A stretch of 64,000 nt of DNA from Sinorhizobium sp. BG8 (GCF_016864555.1 NZ_CP044012.1:1050501-1114500); one strand, 5' to 3'. Positions 45,298-55,107 are shown, counted from the first letter of the stretch. Translations and numbers: made by a program. The notes: a model not told the origin generated them from the sequence alone.

Positions 45298-46075
45298 GCC
45301 GTCTCTCCCTTGGCGAGGGCACGGATTTCGGCGGCGCTGCGTTCGGCGAACCTTCTGTAGTCCGAGGGCTGGTCGTGCTCGACGATCATAAGCCGCGCCG
45401 GGCTCGCCATGTAGAGAGGCCAGAGAGCCCGCCACGGCACTTCGCCTTCCCCCACATCAGCCCAGCCGTCTTCATCCAGATGCGTGCCCTTCGGCGCCAC
45501 GTCCTTCACATGGCCGATCAGGATTCGGTCCGAGAGCTTCCGGACCCAGAAGACAGGATCAGCGCCGGCGCGGTAGATCCAGGCAGCATCCAGTTCCAGC
45601 CACAGATCGGGATGCTGCAGCAGATGGTCGATCGGCATCGAGCCATCGGCCAACGCTGTGAATTCAAAGTCATGATTGTGCCAGGCGAGCAGCAACCCCT
45701 TCGCCTTGAGCCGTGTTGCGAGCGTGCCGAGCCGCTCGCCCAGCGCCTGCCAGCCGGCAGCATCACCGGGGCGATCCTCAGGCTCCAGCCAGGGGCAACG
45801 ACGATCGAGGCGCCCAGCGTCTCAGCCACCCGAACCGTCTCATCGAGATCACGCTCCATGGCGTGAATGTCGGAATGGACGCTCTCGACCTTGAGACCAT
45901 GCCGGTCGAACGTAGCCTTCGTCGCGGCAAGATCGTCGTGAAGATCCGGAAATGTCTCGACATTCGTGTAACCGAGTGCAGCGAGCGCCGCCGCCTGTTC
46001 CTCAAGCGGTGGGAATTCGCGCGAGGAATAGAGCATGAAAGAATGAAGGTGGTCTAACGCCATGTGAATACTCAT
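45294..46075 (-). pseudogene. Sugar phosphate isomerase/epimerase, frameshifted
   Basis: A TIM-barrel isomerase (IolE/xylose-isomerase-like) broken by one missing base. The N-terminal part (from ATG 46075: ALDHLHSFMLYSSREFPPLEEQ through TLGASIVVAP) continues correctly only in the next frame (WLEPEDRPGDAAGWQALGER, then LLAWHNHDFEF and the metal-site histidine/glutamate regions). The shift lies at the four-G run at 45792-45795 (plus strand). Without it the protein would be about 260 residues. It could be a sequencing error at a homopolymer or a recent mutation, because both halves are otherwise intact. Confidence 0.85.
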
Positions 46076-46092
46076 CAATGACAGGGGAGGAA

Positions 46093-47229
46093 TTACGACG
46101 GGAGGAGAACGCCGGCTTCGGGCGCCCAGCTGAGCCACAGGCGTTCGCCTGGCTGCAACAGGGCTGTCGGGGAATGGGTCTGCTGCGCCATGACGGAGAC
46201 CGGGCGATCACTCGCCCCGGTCTGCACGAGATAAACGTTGCGGCCACCCAGATAGGATCGCTCCGTGAGCGTACAGGTCATCGTGTTGACGCTCGGCGCT
46301 GGTGGTTCAGCAGACAGGCGGAGCCATTCCGGCCGCAACGCAAGAACAGTGCCTTCGCCGCGATTGACGGTCTCGACGACTATTCCGCCGGCAAGCGTGA
46401 GGCGCGATCCGTTGTCATGGCGTTCGCGAAGCTTGACGTCGAAGAAGTTCATGCTGCCGACGAAATCAGCCACCCCTCGGGAAACCGGTCTTTCATAGAG
46501 ATTGTCCGGCGTATCGATCTGCAGCAGCCGTCCCGCCGACATTACCGCGATGCGGTCGGACATGGACATCGCCTCTTCCTGGTCATGGGTGACGCAGACG
46601 AAGGTAATGCCCAGCCGACGCTGCAGGCTTTTGAGCTCGAACTGCATTTCCTCGCGCAGCCGTTTGTCGAGCGCGCCAAGCGGCTCGTCCAGCAGCAGCA
46701 CCTTGGGCTTGCATACAATGGCGCGAGCAAGCGCAATGCGCTGCTTCTGGCCGCCCGACAGCTGGCCGGGAAGCCGATCGGCAAAATCCGACATTTTCAC
46801 CAATGCCAACGCGTCGTCGACGATGCGCGCCTTCTCGGCCGCCGGGAGCCGGCTCTTGCGCATTCCATAGCCAACATTCTTGCGAATGTTCATGTGGGGG
46901 AACAGCGCGTAGGACTGGAACACCATGTTCGTCGGCCGCCGATAGGCGGGAGTGCCGCCCATATCCTCGCCGCCGATCAGAAGACGGCCGGCCGTCGCCT
47001 GCTCGAAGCCACCGATGATCTTGAGAAGGGTGGTCTTGCCGCAGCCGGATGGACCAACGAGAGAAAAGAACTCGCCTTGCCGGATTTCCATGTCGATGCC
47101 GTTGAGCGCAGTATAGTTGCCATAGGCTTTGCCGACAGAGCGGATGTCTATCATCGCCGGACGCGCAGCATCGGCGAGAACCTGTTCGACCATGGACTGG
47201 CCCCTTTCATGGATTTTCGCCTGGCTCAT
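46093..47229 (-). CDS. Polyamine-type ABC transporter ATPase (PotA-like)
   Basis: A 378-residue ATPase. Walker A is GPSGCGKTTLLK, the signature LSGGQKQRIALARA, Walker B VLLLDEPLGALD, and a C-terminal TOBE-like domain includes LALRPEWLRL. Its start overlaps the PotC-like permease stop as ATGA. The PotABCD/Opp-like class carries polyamines, opines, phosphonates and other small solutes, so the name should not fix the substrate. It powers import with the two permeases encoded before it. Confidence 0.92.
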   Translation of the reverse strand: MSQAKIHERGQSMVEQVLADAARPAMIDIRSVGKAYGNYTALNGIDMEIRQGEFFSLVGPSGCGKTTLLKIIGGFEQATAGRLLIGGEDMGGTPAYRRPTNMVFQSYALFPHMNIRKNVGYGMRKSRLPAAEKARIVDDALALVKMSDFADRLPGQLSGGQKQRIALARAIVCKPKVLLLDEPLGALDKRLREEMQFELKSLQRRLGITFVCVTHDQEEAMSMSDRIAVMSAGRLLQIDTPDNLYERPVSRGVADFVGSMNFFDVKLRERHDNGSRLTLAGGIVVETVNRGEGTVLALRPEWLRLSAEPPAPSVNTMTCTLTERSYLGGRNVYLVQTGASDRPVSVMAQQTHSPTALLQPGERLWLSWAPEAGVLLPS

Positions 47230-48035
47230 GCTGCGGCTCCCTCTTCCGTCGAAATGTCCTTGCGGCGTAACAATTCGGCGATGACCACCAGCACGACCGA
47301 CACCGCAAAGATGATTGTCCCGAGTGCGAGCATGCTCGGAAGTGAATAGGAGAAGCGCATCTGGCCCATCATGTAGAGCGGCAGCGTCGCCTCGCTGCCG
47401 GCAAGGAAGAAGGCCAGCATGAACTCGTCGAAGGAGGTGATGAAGGAAAGCATGATCGAGGAGACAATACCCGGCAGGACCAGCGGGACGGTGATCCGCC
47501 AGAAGGTCTGGAACGGAGTCTCGCCGAGATCCATCGAGGCCTGCTCGAGATTCTGATCGAATCCTTCAAGGCGTGCCATCAGCGTGAAGATGCAATAGGG
47601 CAGACAGATGAGCACATGCGCGACCGCCACGACGAAGAGGGAGAGTTCCACGCCGAGCACCTGACGGACGAAGCTGAGAAGCGCTATGCCAAGGATGAAC
47701 GTCGGAATGCCCATCGGCAGCATCAGCAGCCCCAGGGCCGCGCCGCGACCGAAGAAGCGGTAGTGCACGAAGGCCTTGGCGGCGAGCAACCCGATCGCTG
47801 TCGACACCAGCGCCACAGGAACGCCGACGAGAATACTGTGCCACAAAGCGGCAAAGAGTGGCGCGTCGCCGAGCAGGCCGCGATACCAGTCGAGGGTAAA
47901 TTCCTTGAGCGGGAAGGCGACGATATTGGCGCTGTTGAAGGAGAAGAGCGCGATCATCGCCATCGGCGCATGCAGGAAAAGTACGAAGATGAGGGTGAAA
48001 AGGCCGAGCGACCACTTCGCAATCGGAGTCTTCAT
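47226..48035 (-). CDS. Polyamine-type ABC permease (PotC-like)
   Basis: A 269-residue permease with six hydrophobic segments; the EAA-type loop is EQASMDLGETPFQTFWRITVPL and GIVSSIMLSFITSFDEF is typical of PotC. It overlaps both neighbours by four bases (ATGA), showing translational coupling. Confidence 0.92.
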   Translation of the reverse strand: MKTPIAKWSLGLFTLIFVLFLHAPMAMIALFSFNSANIVAFPLKEFTLDWYRGLLGDAPLFAALWHSILVGVPVALVSTAIGLLAAKAFVHYRFFGRGAALGLLMLPMGIPTFILGIALLSFVRQVLGVELSLFVVAVAHVLICLPYCIFTLMARLEGFDQNLEQASMDLGETPFQTFWRITVPLVLPGIVSSIMLSFITSFDEFMLAFFLAGSEATLPLYMMGQMRFSYSLPSMLALGTIIFAVSVVLVVIAELLRRKDISTEEGAAA

Positions 48036-48970
48036 TTCCGGCCCTCTGCCCTGGGCACCACGCGGCCGAGGATTGCAAGATAGATTGCAACCAGCAATGA
48101 AATGATCACCATTGTCCCGACCGCCATGGCCGAGCCGAGCGGAATGTTGCTCGCCTGACCGAAGAGCTCGGAAATATAGTTGCCAATCATCAGTCCGTTA
48201 CGCCCGCCCACCAGGCTCGGCGTGACGTAGTCGCCGACGGTCGGAATGAAGATCATCAACGTCGCCGCGAGGACGCCCGGCATCGAGAGCGGCAAGGTCA
48301 CCGACCAGAAGCTACGAAGCGGCGTGTCGCCGAGATCGGCGGCGGCATCGAGCAACAGCCGGTCCACCTTTTCGAGCGACACATAGATCGGCAGTACCGC
48401 GAAGGGCGCCCAGGAATGAACGAGCGTCAGGATTACCGCGGTCTGGCTGTAGAGCAGGCTCTCTATCGGCTTTTCGATCAACCCGGTCGTCAGCAACGCG
48501 GAATTGATGACCCCGTTGAAACCGAGAATGATCTTCCACGCGAAGACGCGCAGCAGGTAACTCGTCCAGAACGGGATGGTGATCAGCATCAGCCACACCA
48601 TCCGCGAGCGCCCCGCGTGAAACGCAAGGAAATAGGCCACGGGATAGGCGACGAGGATAACGATGACAGTCGCCGCGAAAGCGATGCCGAGCGAGCGCAC
48701 CAGCAGCAGCCGGAACACCCTGCCCTCGTCAGAGAACAGTATTCGGTAGTTCTCCAGCGAAAATGCGCGGTCGATCGCGACGCCCATCTGGGTGTGGAAG
48801 CTCTGGCCGATGATGTTCATCAGCGGCACCAGCATTACGAGGGCCGCCAGCACGAGCGCCGGCAGCAGCAGGCCAAGGGGCCGGCCCATATCTCCGAAGA
48901 AGCTCCGGCCCCGCTGCACCGCGAGCCCTGCCGACACGGCCTGCTGCGGTGATGTCGTCGAAACAGTCAT
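48032..48970 (-). CDS. Polyamine-type ABC permease (PotB-like)
   Basis: A 312-residue permease with six hydrophobic segments. The EAA-type loop reads LLDAAADLGDTPLRSFWSVTLP, followed by the PotB-like FIPTVGDYVTPSLVGG. It starts about 16 bases after the binding-protein gene, a much shorter gap than in the other ABC operons here, and no hairpin is present there. Confidence 0.92.
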   Translation of the reverse strand: MTVSTTSPQQAVSAGLAVQRGRSFFGDMGRPLGLLLPALVLAALVMLVPLMNIIGQSFHTQMGVAIDRAFSLENYRILFSDEGRVFRLLLVRSLGIAFAATVIVILVAYPVAYFLAFHAGRSRMVWLMLITIPFWTSYLLRVFAWKIILGFNGVINSALLTTGLIEKPIESLLYSQTAVILTLVHSWAPFAVLPIYVSLEKVDRLLLDAAADLGDTPLRSFWSVTLPLSMPGVLAATLMIFIPTVGDYVTPSLVGGRNGLMIGNYISELFGQASNIPLGSAMAVGTMVIISLLVAIYLAILGRVVPRAEGRK

Positions 48971-48985
48971 CCCGTTGCCCGTCGA

Positions 48986-50100
48986 TCAGAAGCCGGATTT
49001 GATTTCCTGGAAGACCTTGGCGAATTGCTCGTTGCGGCTGAATGCCTTGAGCAATACGCCCTTGGAGAAAAACTCCTCAACATCCCGCGGCAGCGCGTTC
49101 TTCGTCAGCACCTCAGGCGCCACGAGATCGAACGCCTTGCGGTTGGAATGGCCGAAACCGTAGGTCTCGATCAGGTATTTTCCGGTCTCGGGAGAGAGGA
49201 TTGCATCCATGAGGTCGTAGGCTGCATCCGTGTGCTCGGCACCCTTGATGAAGGTCAGGCCTGCCACGAAACAAAGCGAGCCCTCCTCAGGATCCATCAT
49301 CTCGACAGGCGCACCCTGCCCCGGACGATAGCGTAGGAGCCGTTCCAGATCGGCGCGGCGACGACTTCGCCCGACATCAGGGCCTGTTCGATGTTTGCGC
49401 CGCTGTCCCAGAAGAAGCGGGAGAGGTCGCGCTGCTCGCGCAAGGCATTCACGATCGCCTCGTACTGCCCTTCGTCGGGATTGAACGGATCCTTCAGCGC
49501 CAGATAGAGGCCAGCGATCGGGGCCGCCATGGCGGGGTCCCCGATCATCGATACGCGGCCCTCGAGACTCTTGTCCCAGAGCAGCGACCAGGAGGATTTC
49601 TCGAGCTTGACCATGTCGGTACGGTAGCCGATCGAAACCCGACCCCAGTCAACCGGCAGGAAGAGCTGTCTTCCGTCCTTGTCGACGGAATCGGGCAGTG
49701 TCTTGAGCACATCGTAGACATCGCCCCAATGCGACAGGCGAGACGTATCGATGGGCTGCAACACCTCTGCCTCGTTCCAGCGCGCGACATTGCTGCTATA
49801 GGGATGCGCCACGTCGACCTTGAAACCACCGCGTATTTTGGACAGGGCATCCTCGGGGGTCGAGATCAGCGCCATTTCCGGCTGCTTGCCATGCTTGTCG
49901 ATATAGGCCTGAAAGAATTGCGGCACGTCGTATCCGGACCAGGTGAAGGACACGGCATTATCGGTCGAGGCGGCGCGCGCCTGTCTGGCAGTTGCCGGCA
50001 ACGTGGTCAGCGCCAGGCCGGCCGCCGAAAGCAACCTCACGAAGTCGCGACGCGGGAGATGGCCAGCGGCTACTCGGTCGATGAGTTCATCTTTCTTCAT
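48986..50100 (-). pseudogene. Polyamine-type ABC binding protein (PotD-like), frameshifted
   Basis: A periplasmic binding protein split by one missing base. The first part (ATG 50100) has a twin-arginine-like signal (PRRDFVRLLSAAGLALTTLP) and a PotD-like body (SFTWSGYDVPQFFQ, WNGSYAIVRG). The rest (APVEMMDPEEGSLCFVAGL to the end) lies in another frame. The break is at the four-C run 49319-49322 (plus strand), where an inserted base would restore one protein of about 371 residues. If the shift is real the whole importer is disabled. A sequencing error is a serious alternative, because the C-terminal half shows no other damage. Confidence 0.85.
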
Positions 50101-50136
50101 GGCATTCCCCTTTTATTGATTGAGCATTTGCGAACG

Positions 50137-52179
50137 TCAGCCTTCGAGCCAACGGATGTCGTCCTCGGTCAGCGTAATCGCCGCGGCCTTCAGAGAGTCG
50201 TCGAGTTGATCGAGCGTCAGCGGCCCGATGATCGGGATGACCGGCAGCTTCTGCTGCAGCACATAGGCCAGCGCGACATGCGTGGTTTTTGCACCGATGC
50301 GTTCGGCAAGTTCGCGCGCCCGTTCCCGGCGACCGAGGTTGACCGGCGTTTCCCAGCTGCGGGCGAAGTTCGGGTCGGCAAGTGGATCGCTTGCCGTGCG
50401 CTCGGCGAAGAAACCGCGCGCTTGGCTCGACCATGCGAGCAGCGAGGTGCCTGTCTTGCGCAACCATTCTTTCCAGTCCTCGGACGATGCGGCAATGCAA
50501 CCCTCCCAGACAGGTTCGGCCATGGCTGCGAGGCTGAAGTTGTTGCTCAGGGTGGTCGGCAGACACTTGCCGTTGACGCGCGCATAGTCGGCCGCTTCGT
50601 CGAAACGCTCCCGCGTCCAATTGGAGAATCCGTAGCTGCGAATTCGCCCGGCTCGATGCTCGGCATCAAGCACGTCGACGAATTCGCCGACGGGAACCTC
50701 CGGGTTGTCGCGATGGAGCATGTAGATATCAACGTAGGATGTACGGAGCTTGGCGAGAGACTCGTCCAACTCCAGGCCCACCCGTGCCGGAAAACAGTCC
50801 GGGCTATGCGCCCCCTTGCCGACGACGATTACATCCTCGCGGACGCCGCGATTCTCCATCCACTGGCCAAGGGCGGTATCCGATTCTTCGTAAATCCAGG
50901 CCGTATCGAAAATCGTCCCGCCGGCTTCGAAGAAGACGTCGTAGAGATGGTCGCCGTGCACGAGGGTCTGGATATCGCAACAGCCCATGGCGATAGCGGA
51001 GGCGCGCTTGCCGACGGCGACGCGGTCCGTCTCCGGAACGCGATAGGGAAATTTAGCCGCAAGCGGCCGCGCCGAAAAACGCGCCTTGCGGTTCTCCCAA
51101 TATTCCGCCTCGAACGTGAGACCGGCGGTGTTGCGCCAGGCATCGAGCGTCTGCATATTCCCGATGCTGTCGGCCCAGATCGCGGCCGGAAACGCGGCTT
51201 CGCCCTTGCCGGCCCGGATCGCCGCACCGGCGGCCTCCACCTCGAGCACATACTGATTGACGTTGCGCTCGAAGGCATGACTGGTTGCCGTGCCGTCGGC
51301 GTCGGTCACCACGATTTCAGCTGCCGGATAGTCCCAGCAATCGGGCAGCCACGGCGAGATGATAAGAATGCTCCCGGTCTCTCCGACGATGCGAACCCTA
51401 TTGTCGAGGTCGCGGTCGATCGCGCAGGAGATATCGGCAACAATGCCGTCGGCGAATGTCAAGGTCGCCCGGGCGAAATGGTCTACCCCGGATGGTCCGA
51501 TCTCGGCCGCCCCTTCAGTGGAAAGCGGATTCGAGAAAGTGCCGCCGCTCGCCAGGCCCGCGATCATGCGCGCCACGGAAACGGCATAGCATCCGACATC
51601 CATGATTGCGCCGCCGCCGAGTGAATTCTTGAAGAGCCGGGCATCGGGATCGAATTCGGCGGCAAATCCGAAGCTCGCCTCTATCGACTGTATCCGCCCC
51701 ACTGCGCCCTTCTTGAGAAGATTGGCAAGCGCTGCATATTGTGGATGCAGCCGGTACATGAAAGCCTCCATCAGGAGGCGGCCAGAAGCCTTTGCCGCGG
51801 CGACCGTCGCCATGGCATCGTATCCATTGAGTGCCAGCGGCTTTTCGCACAGGACATGCTTGCCCGCCTCCAGCGCACGGATCGCCCATCGCGCATGCTC
51901 GCTATGGGGCAGTGCGATGTAAACGGCATCGATCTCGGTCGACGCAAGCACGGCCTCATACGTTTCGACCTTCGCCCCCTCAAATTGCCCGGTTGCAGCA
52001 AACCGTTCCGGCACGCGGCTACCAACAGCAGCGAGAACTGCACCCTTGCTCAACGCAATCGCATCGCCAAAGGTGCGGGCGATCTCACCGGAGCCCAGAA
52101 TGCCCCAGCGAACATCCCGCTCACTTGCCGGGTCTACTGGAAATTGAAACGTTTCAATTATTTGATCTGAATTTTCCAT
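50137..52179 (-). CDS. Gfo/Idh/MocA oxidoreductase fused to aldo/keto reductase
   Basis: A roughly 680-residue two-enzyme fusion. The first half (about 20-350) is a Gfo/Idh/MocA dehydrogenase with RWGILGSGEIARTFGDAI and HVLCEKPLALNGYDA. The second half (about 390-680) is an aldo/keto reductase with GGTIFDTAWIYEESDTALG, the catalytic-lysine region VVGKG, YVDIYMLHRDNP and GFSNWTRERFD, then PIIGPLTLDQLDDSL. One polypeptide could oxidise and reduce adjacent carbons of a sugar, for instance in an epimerisation through a keto intermediate. ATG 52179 is the last start before the domain, but the LacI-type palindrome then falls inside codons 7-13. It heads the operon. Confidence 0.85.
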   Translation of the reverse strand: MENSDQIIETFQFPVDPASERDVRWGILGSGEIARTFGDAIALSKGAVLAAVGSRVPERFAATGQFEGAKVETYEAVLASTEIDAVYIALPHSEHARWAIRALEAGKHVLCEKPLALNGYDAMATVAAAKASGRLLMEAFMYRLHPQYAALANLLKKGAVGRIQSIEASFGFAAEFDPDARLFKNSLGGGAIMDVGCYAVSVARMIAGLASGGTFSNPLSTEGAAEIGPSGVDHFARATLTFADGIVADISCAIDRDLDNRVRIVGETGSILIISPWLPDCWDYPAAEIVVTDADGTATSHAFERNVNQYVLEVEAAGAAIRAGKGEAAFPAAIWADSIGNMQTLDAWRNTAGLTFEAEYWENRKARFSARPLAAKFPYRVPETDRVAVGKRASAIAMGCCDIQTLVHGDHLYDVFFEAGGTIFDTAWIYEESDTALGQWMENRGVREDVIVVGKGAHSPDCFPARVGLELDESLAKLRTSYVDIYMLHRDNPEVPVGEFVDVLDAEHRAGRIRSYGFSNWTRERFDEAADYARVNGKCLPTTLSNNFSLAAMAEPVWEGCIAASSEDWKEWLRKTGTSLLAWSSQARGFFAERTASDPLADPNFARSWETPVNLGRRERARELAERIGAKTTHVALAYVLQQKLPVIPIIGPLTLDQLDDSLKAAAITLTEDDIRWLEG
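52142..52159. promoter_or_regulatory. LacI-type operator inside start of fusion gene
   Basis: AATTGAAACGTTTCAATT is a perfect 18-base palindrome containing the LacI/PurR-family core GAAACGTTTC. It lies 21-38 bases downstream of the predicted start codon of the fusion gene, so repression would occur by blocking elongation or early initiation. A near copy lies at 52250-52264. Confidence 0.8.
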
Positions 52180-52249
52180 GCAACCTGCACTAAAACGCAT
52201 ACTTTCAGGGATTTTCTGCCGCAGAAGGTGCAAAACCTTCACTCCTCTG

Positions 52250-52264
52250 ATTGAAACGTTTTCA
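52250..52264. promoter_or_regulatory. Second LacI-type operator, divergent gap
   Basis: ATTGAAACGTTTTCA resembles the palindrome at 52142-52159 with one extra T at the centre. It lies about 86 bases before the LacI gene start and 71 bases before the fusion gene start. Two sites about 108 bases apart could support looping. Confidence 0.65.
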
Positions 52265-52349
52265 TAAACTGATTAGCATGTCAACAGCCTTGCAGCGCAT
52301 GTCGCGATGCAAGTTCGACAAGTCACTTCCGTCCGCCATGGGTGAAAAC

Positions 52350-53402
52350 ATGAGCCTCACCAGATCCAATGCCTCGATCAAGGACGTCGCGAAGAGCGCC
52401 GACGTTTCCGTGGGAACGGTGTCGCGCTATTTCAACGAGCCCGAGCGGGTAAAGGACGAGACCCGATTGCGTATACAGGCGGCCATCGAAGCGCTCGGAT
52501 ACCTGCCGAACAATCTCGCTCGCAACTTCAGGCTCGGTAAGACGGGCACCATACTGGTGCTGGTTTGGACCATCGGAGATCCGTTCTACGGGGATGTCCT
52601 TTCCGGAATCTCCCGCGTCGCGGTCGAGAAGGGCTATCGCATCAGCATCCGGGAGTTCGCGCCCGGCAGCCTGTCCAATACCGACCTCAACGATATCGTC
52701 ACATCGCGCCAGGCCGACGGCATCGTGGTACTTGGCGGTGCAGCACCCTTTCGCCGCAGCGACGATCACTCTGTCGAAGCGCATCCGGCGATCGTCGTTT
52801 GCGGTGAAACTGCCGATACCGAGCTTCTGCCCTATCCCCGCGTGCAGGTGAATGGCCATCAGGCTTGCAACGAAATCACGCAGTACCTCATCGGCCTCGG
52901 ACATGAACGGATCGGCTTCATGCGCGGAGAACAAGGCTCGGCCATGGTTCAGGATCGCGAGACCGGTTATCGCTCGGCGATGGAACATGCAGGTCTACCG
53001 GTGGAAGACGACTGGATGGCCTCCGGAAACCTGACGGCAGAAGGCGCAAGGCGCGCAACCCGGCAGCTGATCAACGCGCAGAGCCGACCGACGGCAATCG
53101 TCTGCGCCAACGACGAAATGGCCTTCGGTGCCATGGCCGAGCTACGCATCTTGGGGTTCTCCGTACCCGAAGACATTTCCGTCGTCGGCTTCGACAACAC
53201 GCGCTACGCAGCGCTTATGAATCCGCCGCTCACCACGATCGCCCAGCCCACCGCGGATATCGGTGAGCGCAGCATGTACCGGTTGCTGCGGGCGATGAAG
53301 AACCGCGCATCGGAATCGGGCGTCGAATACGTTCCCCATCAGCTCATTCTTCGGGAGTCGGCGCGCGCACCGACGAAGAAGCATCGGGCGCCTTCAGTGT
53401 AG
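52350..53402 (+). CDS. LacI-family transcriptional regulator
   Basis: A 350-residue regulator. The helix-turn-helix is SIKDVAKSADVSVGTVSRYF and the hinge helix LGYLPNNLARNF; the periplasmic-binding-like effector domain begins at TGTILVLVWTIGDPFYGDVLSG. I chose ATG 52350 with GGTGA upstream; ATG 52338 or earlier starts are possible. It is divergent from the fusion/ABC/isomerase operon, and GAAACGTTTC-type operators lie in the gap. It probably responds to a sugar or polyol. Confidence 0.9.
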   Translation: MSLTRSNASIKDVAKSADVSVGTVSRYFNEPERVKDETRLRIQAAIEALGYLPNNLARNFRLGKTGTILVLVWTIGDPFYGDVLSGISRVAVEKGYRISIREFAPGSLSNTDLNDIVTSRQADGIVVLGGAAPFRRSDDHSVEAHPAIVVCGETADTELLPYPRVQVNGHQACNEITQYLIGLGHERIGFMRGEQGSAMVQDRETGYRSAMEHAGLPVEDDWMASGNLTAEGARRATRQLINAQSRPTAIVCANDEMAFGAMAELRILGFSVPEDISVVGFDNTRYAALMNPPLTTIAQPTADIGERSMYRLLRAMKNRASESGVEYVPHQLILRESARAPTKKHRAPSV

Positions 53403-53445
53403 CTGTGAAAACTTGTGTTTCGTTCCGCACGAATGGAGGAACAAG

Positions 53446-55107
53446 CTACATGTTCGGATAGACCGGTCCTTCGCCGCCTTGTGGCGGCACCCAGTTGATG
53501 TTCTGGTTGGGGTCCTTGATGTCGCAGGTCTTGCAGTGGACGCAGTTCTGGGCGTTGATGACGAACACGTCCTTGCCGTCCTTTTCCACCCATTCGTAGA
53601 CGCCGGCCGGACAGTAGCGCGTCGAGGGGCCGGCATAGACGTCGAGCTCGGAGGACTTCTGCAGCTCGGGGTTCTTCAGCTGCAGATGGATCGGCTGGTC
53701 TTCCTCGTGGTTGGTGTTGGACAGGAACACCGAGGACAGCCGGTCGAAGGTGAGCACGCCGTCGGGCTTCGGGTAGTCGATCTTCTCGTGCTTGGCCGCC
53801 GGCTCCAGGCTCTGCGCATCGGTCTTGCCGTGCTTCATCGTGCCGAAGAAGGAGAAGCCGAACAGCGTGTTCGTCCACATGTCGAGGCCGCCGAGCGCCA
53901 CGCCGACCGCCGTGCCGAAGCGCGACCACAGCGGCTTGACGTTGCGCACCCGTTTCAGGTCCTGGCCGATGGCGCTGAGACGCCAGCCGGCCTCGATCTC
54001 GTGCGGCTCGTCATTGGCCCGGCCGCCGGCGATCGCATCGGCGATCTTCTCGGCCGCGAGAATGCCCGACAGCACCGCATTGTGGCTGCCCTTGATGCGC
54101 GGCACGTTGACGAAGCCGGCCGAGCAGCCGATCAGCGCGCCGCCCGGGAACGACAGCTTCGGCACCGACTGGAAGCCCCCCTCGGTGATGGCCCGCGCGC
54201 CATAGGACAGCCGCTTGCCGCCCTCGAAGGTGCCGCGGATCGCCGGGTGTGTCTTGAAGCGCTGGAACTCCTCGAAGGGGAAGAGATAGGGGTTCTTGTA
54301 GTTGAGGTGGACGACGAAGCCGACGGCCACCAGATTGTCCTCGAGATGGTAGAGGAAGGAGCCTCCGCCGGTCTTCATGCCGAGCGGCCAGCCGAAGGAA
54401 TGCTGCACCAGGCCGGGCCGGTGATGCTCGGGCCTGACCTGCCAGAGCTCCTTGAGGCCGATGCCGAATTTTTGCGGCTCGCGACCCTTCTGCAGATCGA
54501 ATTTTTCAATCAGCTGCTTGGCCAGCGAACCGCGCACGCCCTCGCCGATCAGCACGTACTTGCCCATCAGCGCCATGCCGCGGGTATAGTTCGGGCCGGG
54601 CTCGCCGCTGCGCTCGATGCCCATGTCGCCGGTGGCGACCCCGATGACGGCACCCGCGTCATTGTAGAGCACCTCGGTCGCGGCAAAGCCCGGATAGATC
54701 TCGACGCCCAGCGCCTCGGCATGGGTGGCCAGCCAGCGACAGACATTGCCGAGCGAGACGATGTAGTTGCCGTGGTTGTTCATCAAGGGCGGCATCAGGG
54801 CGTTGGGCAGGCGCACCGAGCCGGCCGGGCCGAGGAACAGGAACTGGTCGTCCGTCACCTCGGTCTTGAAGGGATGGTCGGCCTCCTCGCGCCAGCCGGG
54901 CAGCAGCCGATCAATACCGATCGGGTCGACGACGGCGCCCGAGAGAATATGCGCCCCGACTTCCGCGCCCTTTTCCAGAACCACGACCGACAGCTCCGGA
55001 TTGACCTGCTTCAACCGGATCGCCGCCGACAGCCCTGCCGGGCCCGCTCCCACGATCACAACGTCGAATTCCATGCTCTCGCGGTCGGGGAGGTCTGCTT
55101 GTTCCAT
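53446..55107 (-). CDS. Electron-transfer flavoprotein:ubiquinone oxidoreductase
   Basis: A 553-residue membrane-associated enzyme that takes electrons from reduced ETF and passes them to ubiquinone. The FAD site is VVIVGAGPAGLSAAIRLKQ, the family segment GAVVDPIGIDRLLPGW follows, and the C-terminal [4Fe-4S] domain has NCVHCKTCDIKDP. ATG 55107 is preferred, with GGAA upstream; TTG 55119 is also possible. It is the last gene of the demethylase operon (stcD-like, cupin, etfB, etfA, cupin, this gene), which explains its role as electron exit for the demethylase. Confidence 0.94.
   Translation of the reverse strand: MEQADLPDRESMEFDVVIVGAGPAGLSAAIRLKQVNPELSVVVLEKGAEVGAHILSGAVVDPIGIDRLLPGWREEADHPFKTEVTDDQFLFLGPAGSVRLPNALMPPLMNNHGNYIVSLGNVCRWLATHAEALGVEIYPGFAATEVLYNDAGAVIGVATGDMGIERSGEPGPNYTRGMALMGKYVLIGEGVRGSLAKQLIEKFDLQKGREPQKFGIGLKELWQVRPEHHRPGLVQHSFGWPLGMKTGGGSFLYHLEDNLVAVGFVVHLNYKNPYLFPFEEFQRFKTHPAIRGTFEGGKRLSYGARAITEGGFQSVPKLSFPGGALIGCSAGFVNVPRIKGSHNAVLSGILAAEKIADAIAGGRANDEPHEIEAGWRLSAIGQDLKRVRNVKPLWSRFGTAVGVALGGLDMWTNTLFGFSFFGTMKHGKTDAQSLEPAAKHEKIDYPKPDGVLTFDRLSSVFLSNTNHEEDQPIHLQLKNPELQKSSELDVYAGPSTRYCPAGVYEWVEKDGKDVFVINAQNCVHCKTCDIKDPNQNINWVPPQGGEGPVYPNM

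Noticed and set aside
49729-51624. 631-codon plus-strand frame opposite the binding protein and the fusion gene
   Set aside because: Antisense shadow without any domain pattern.
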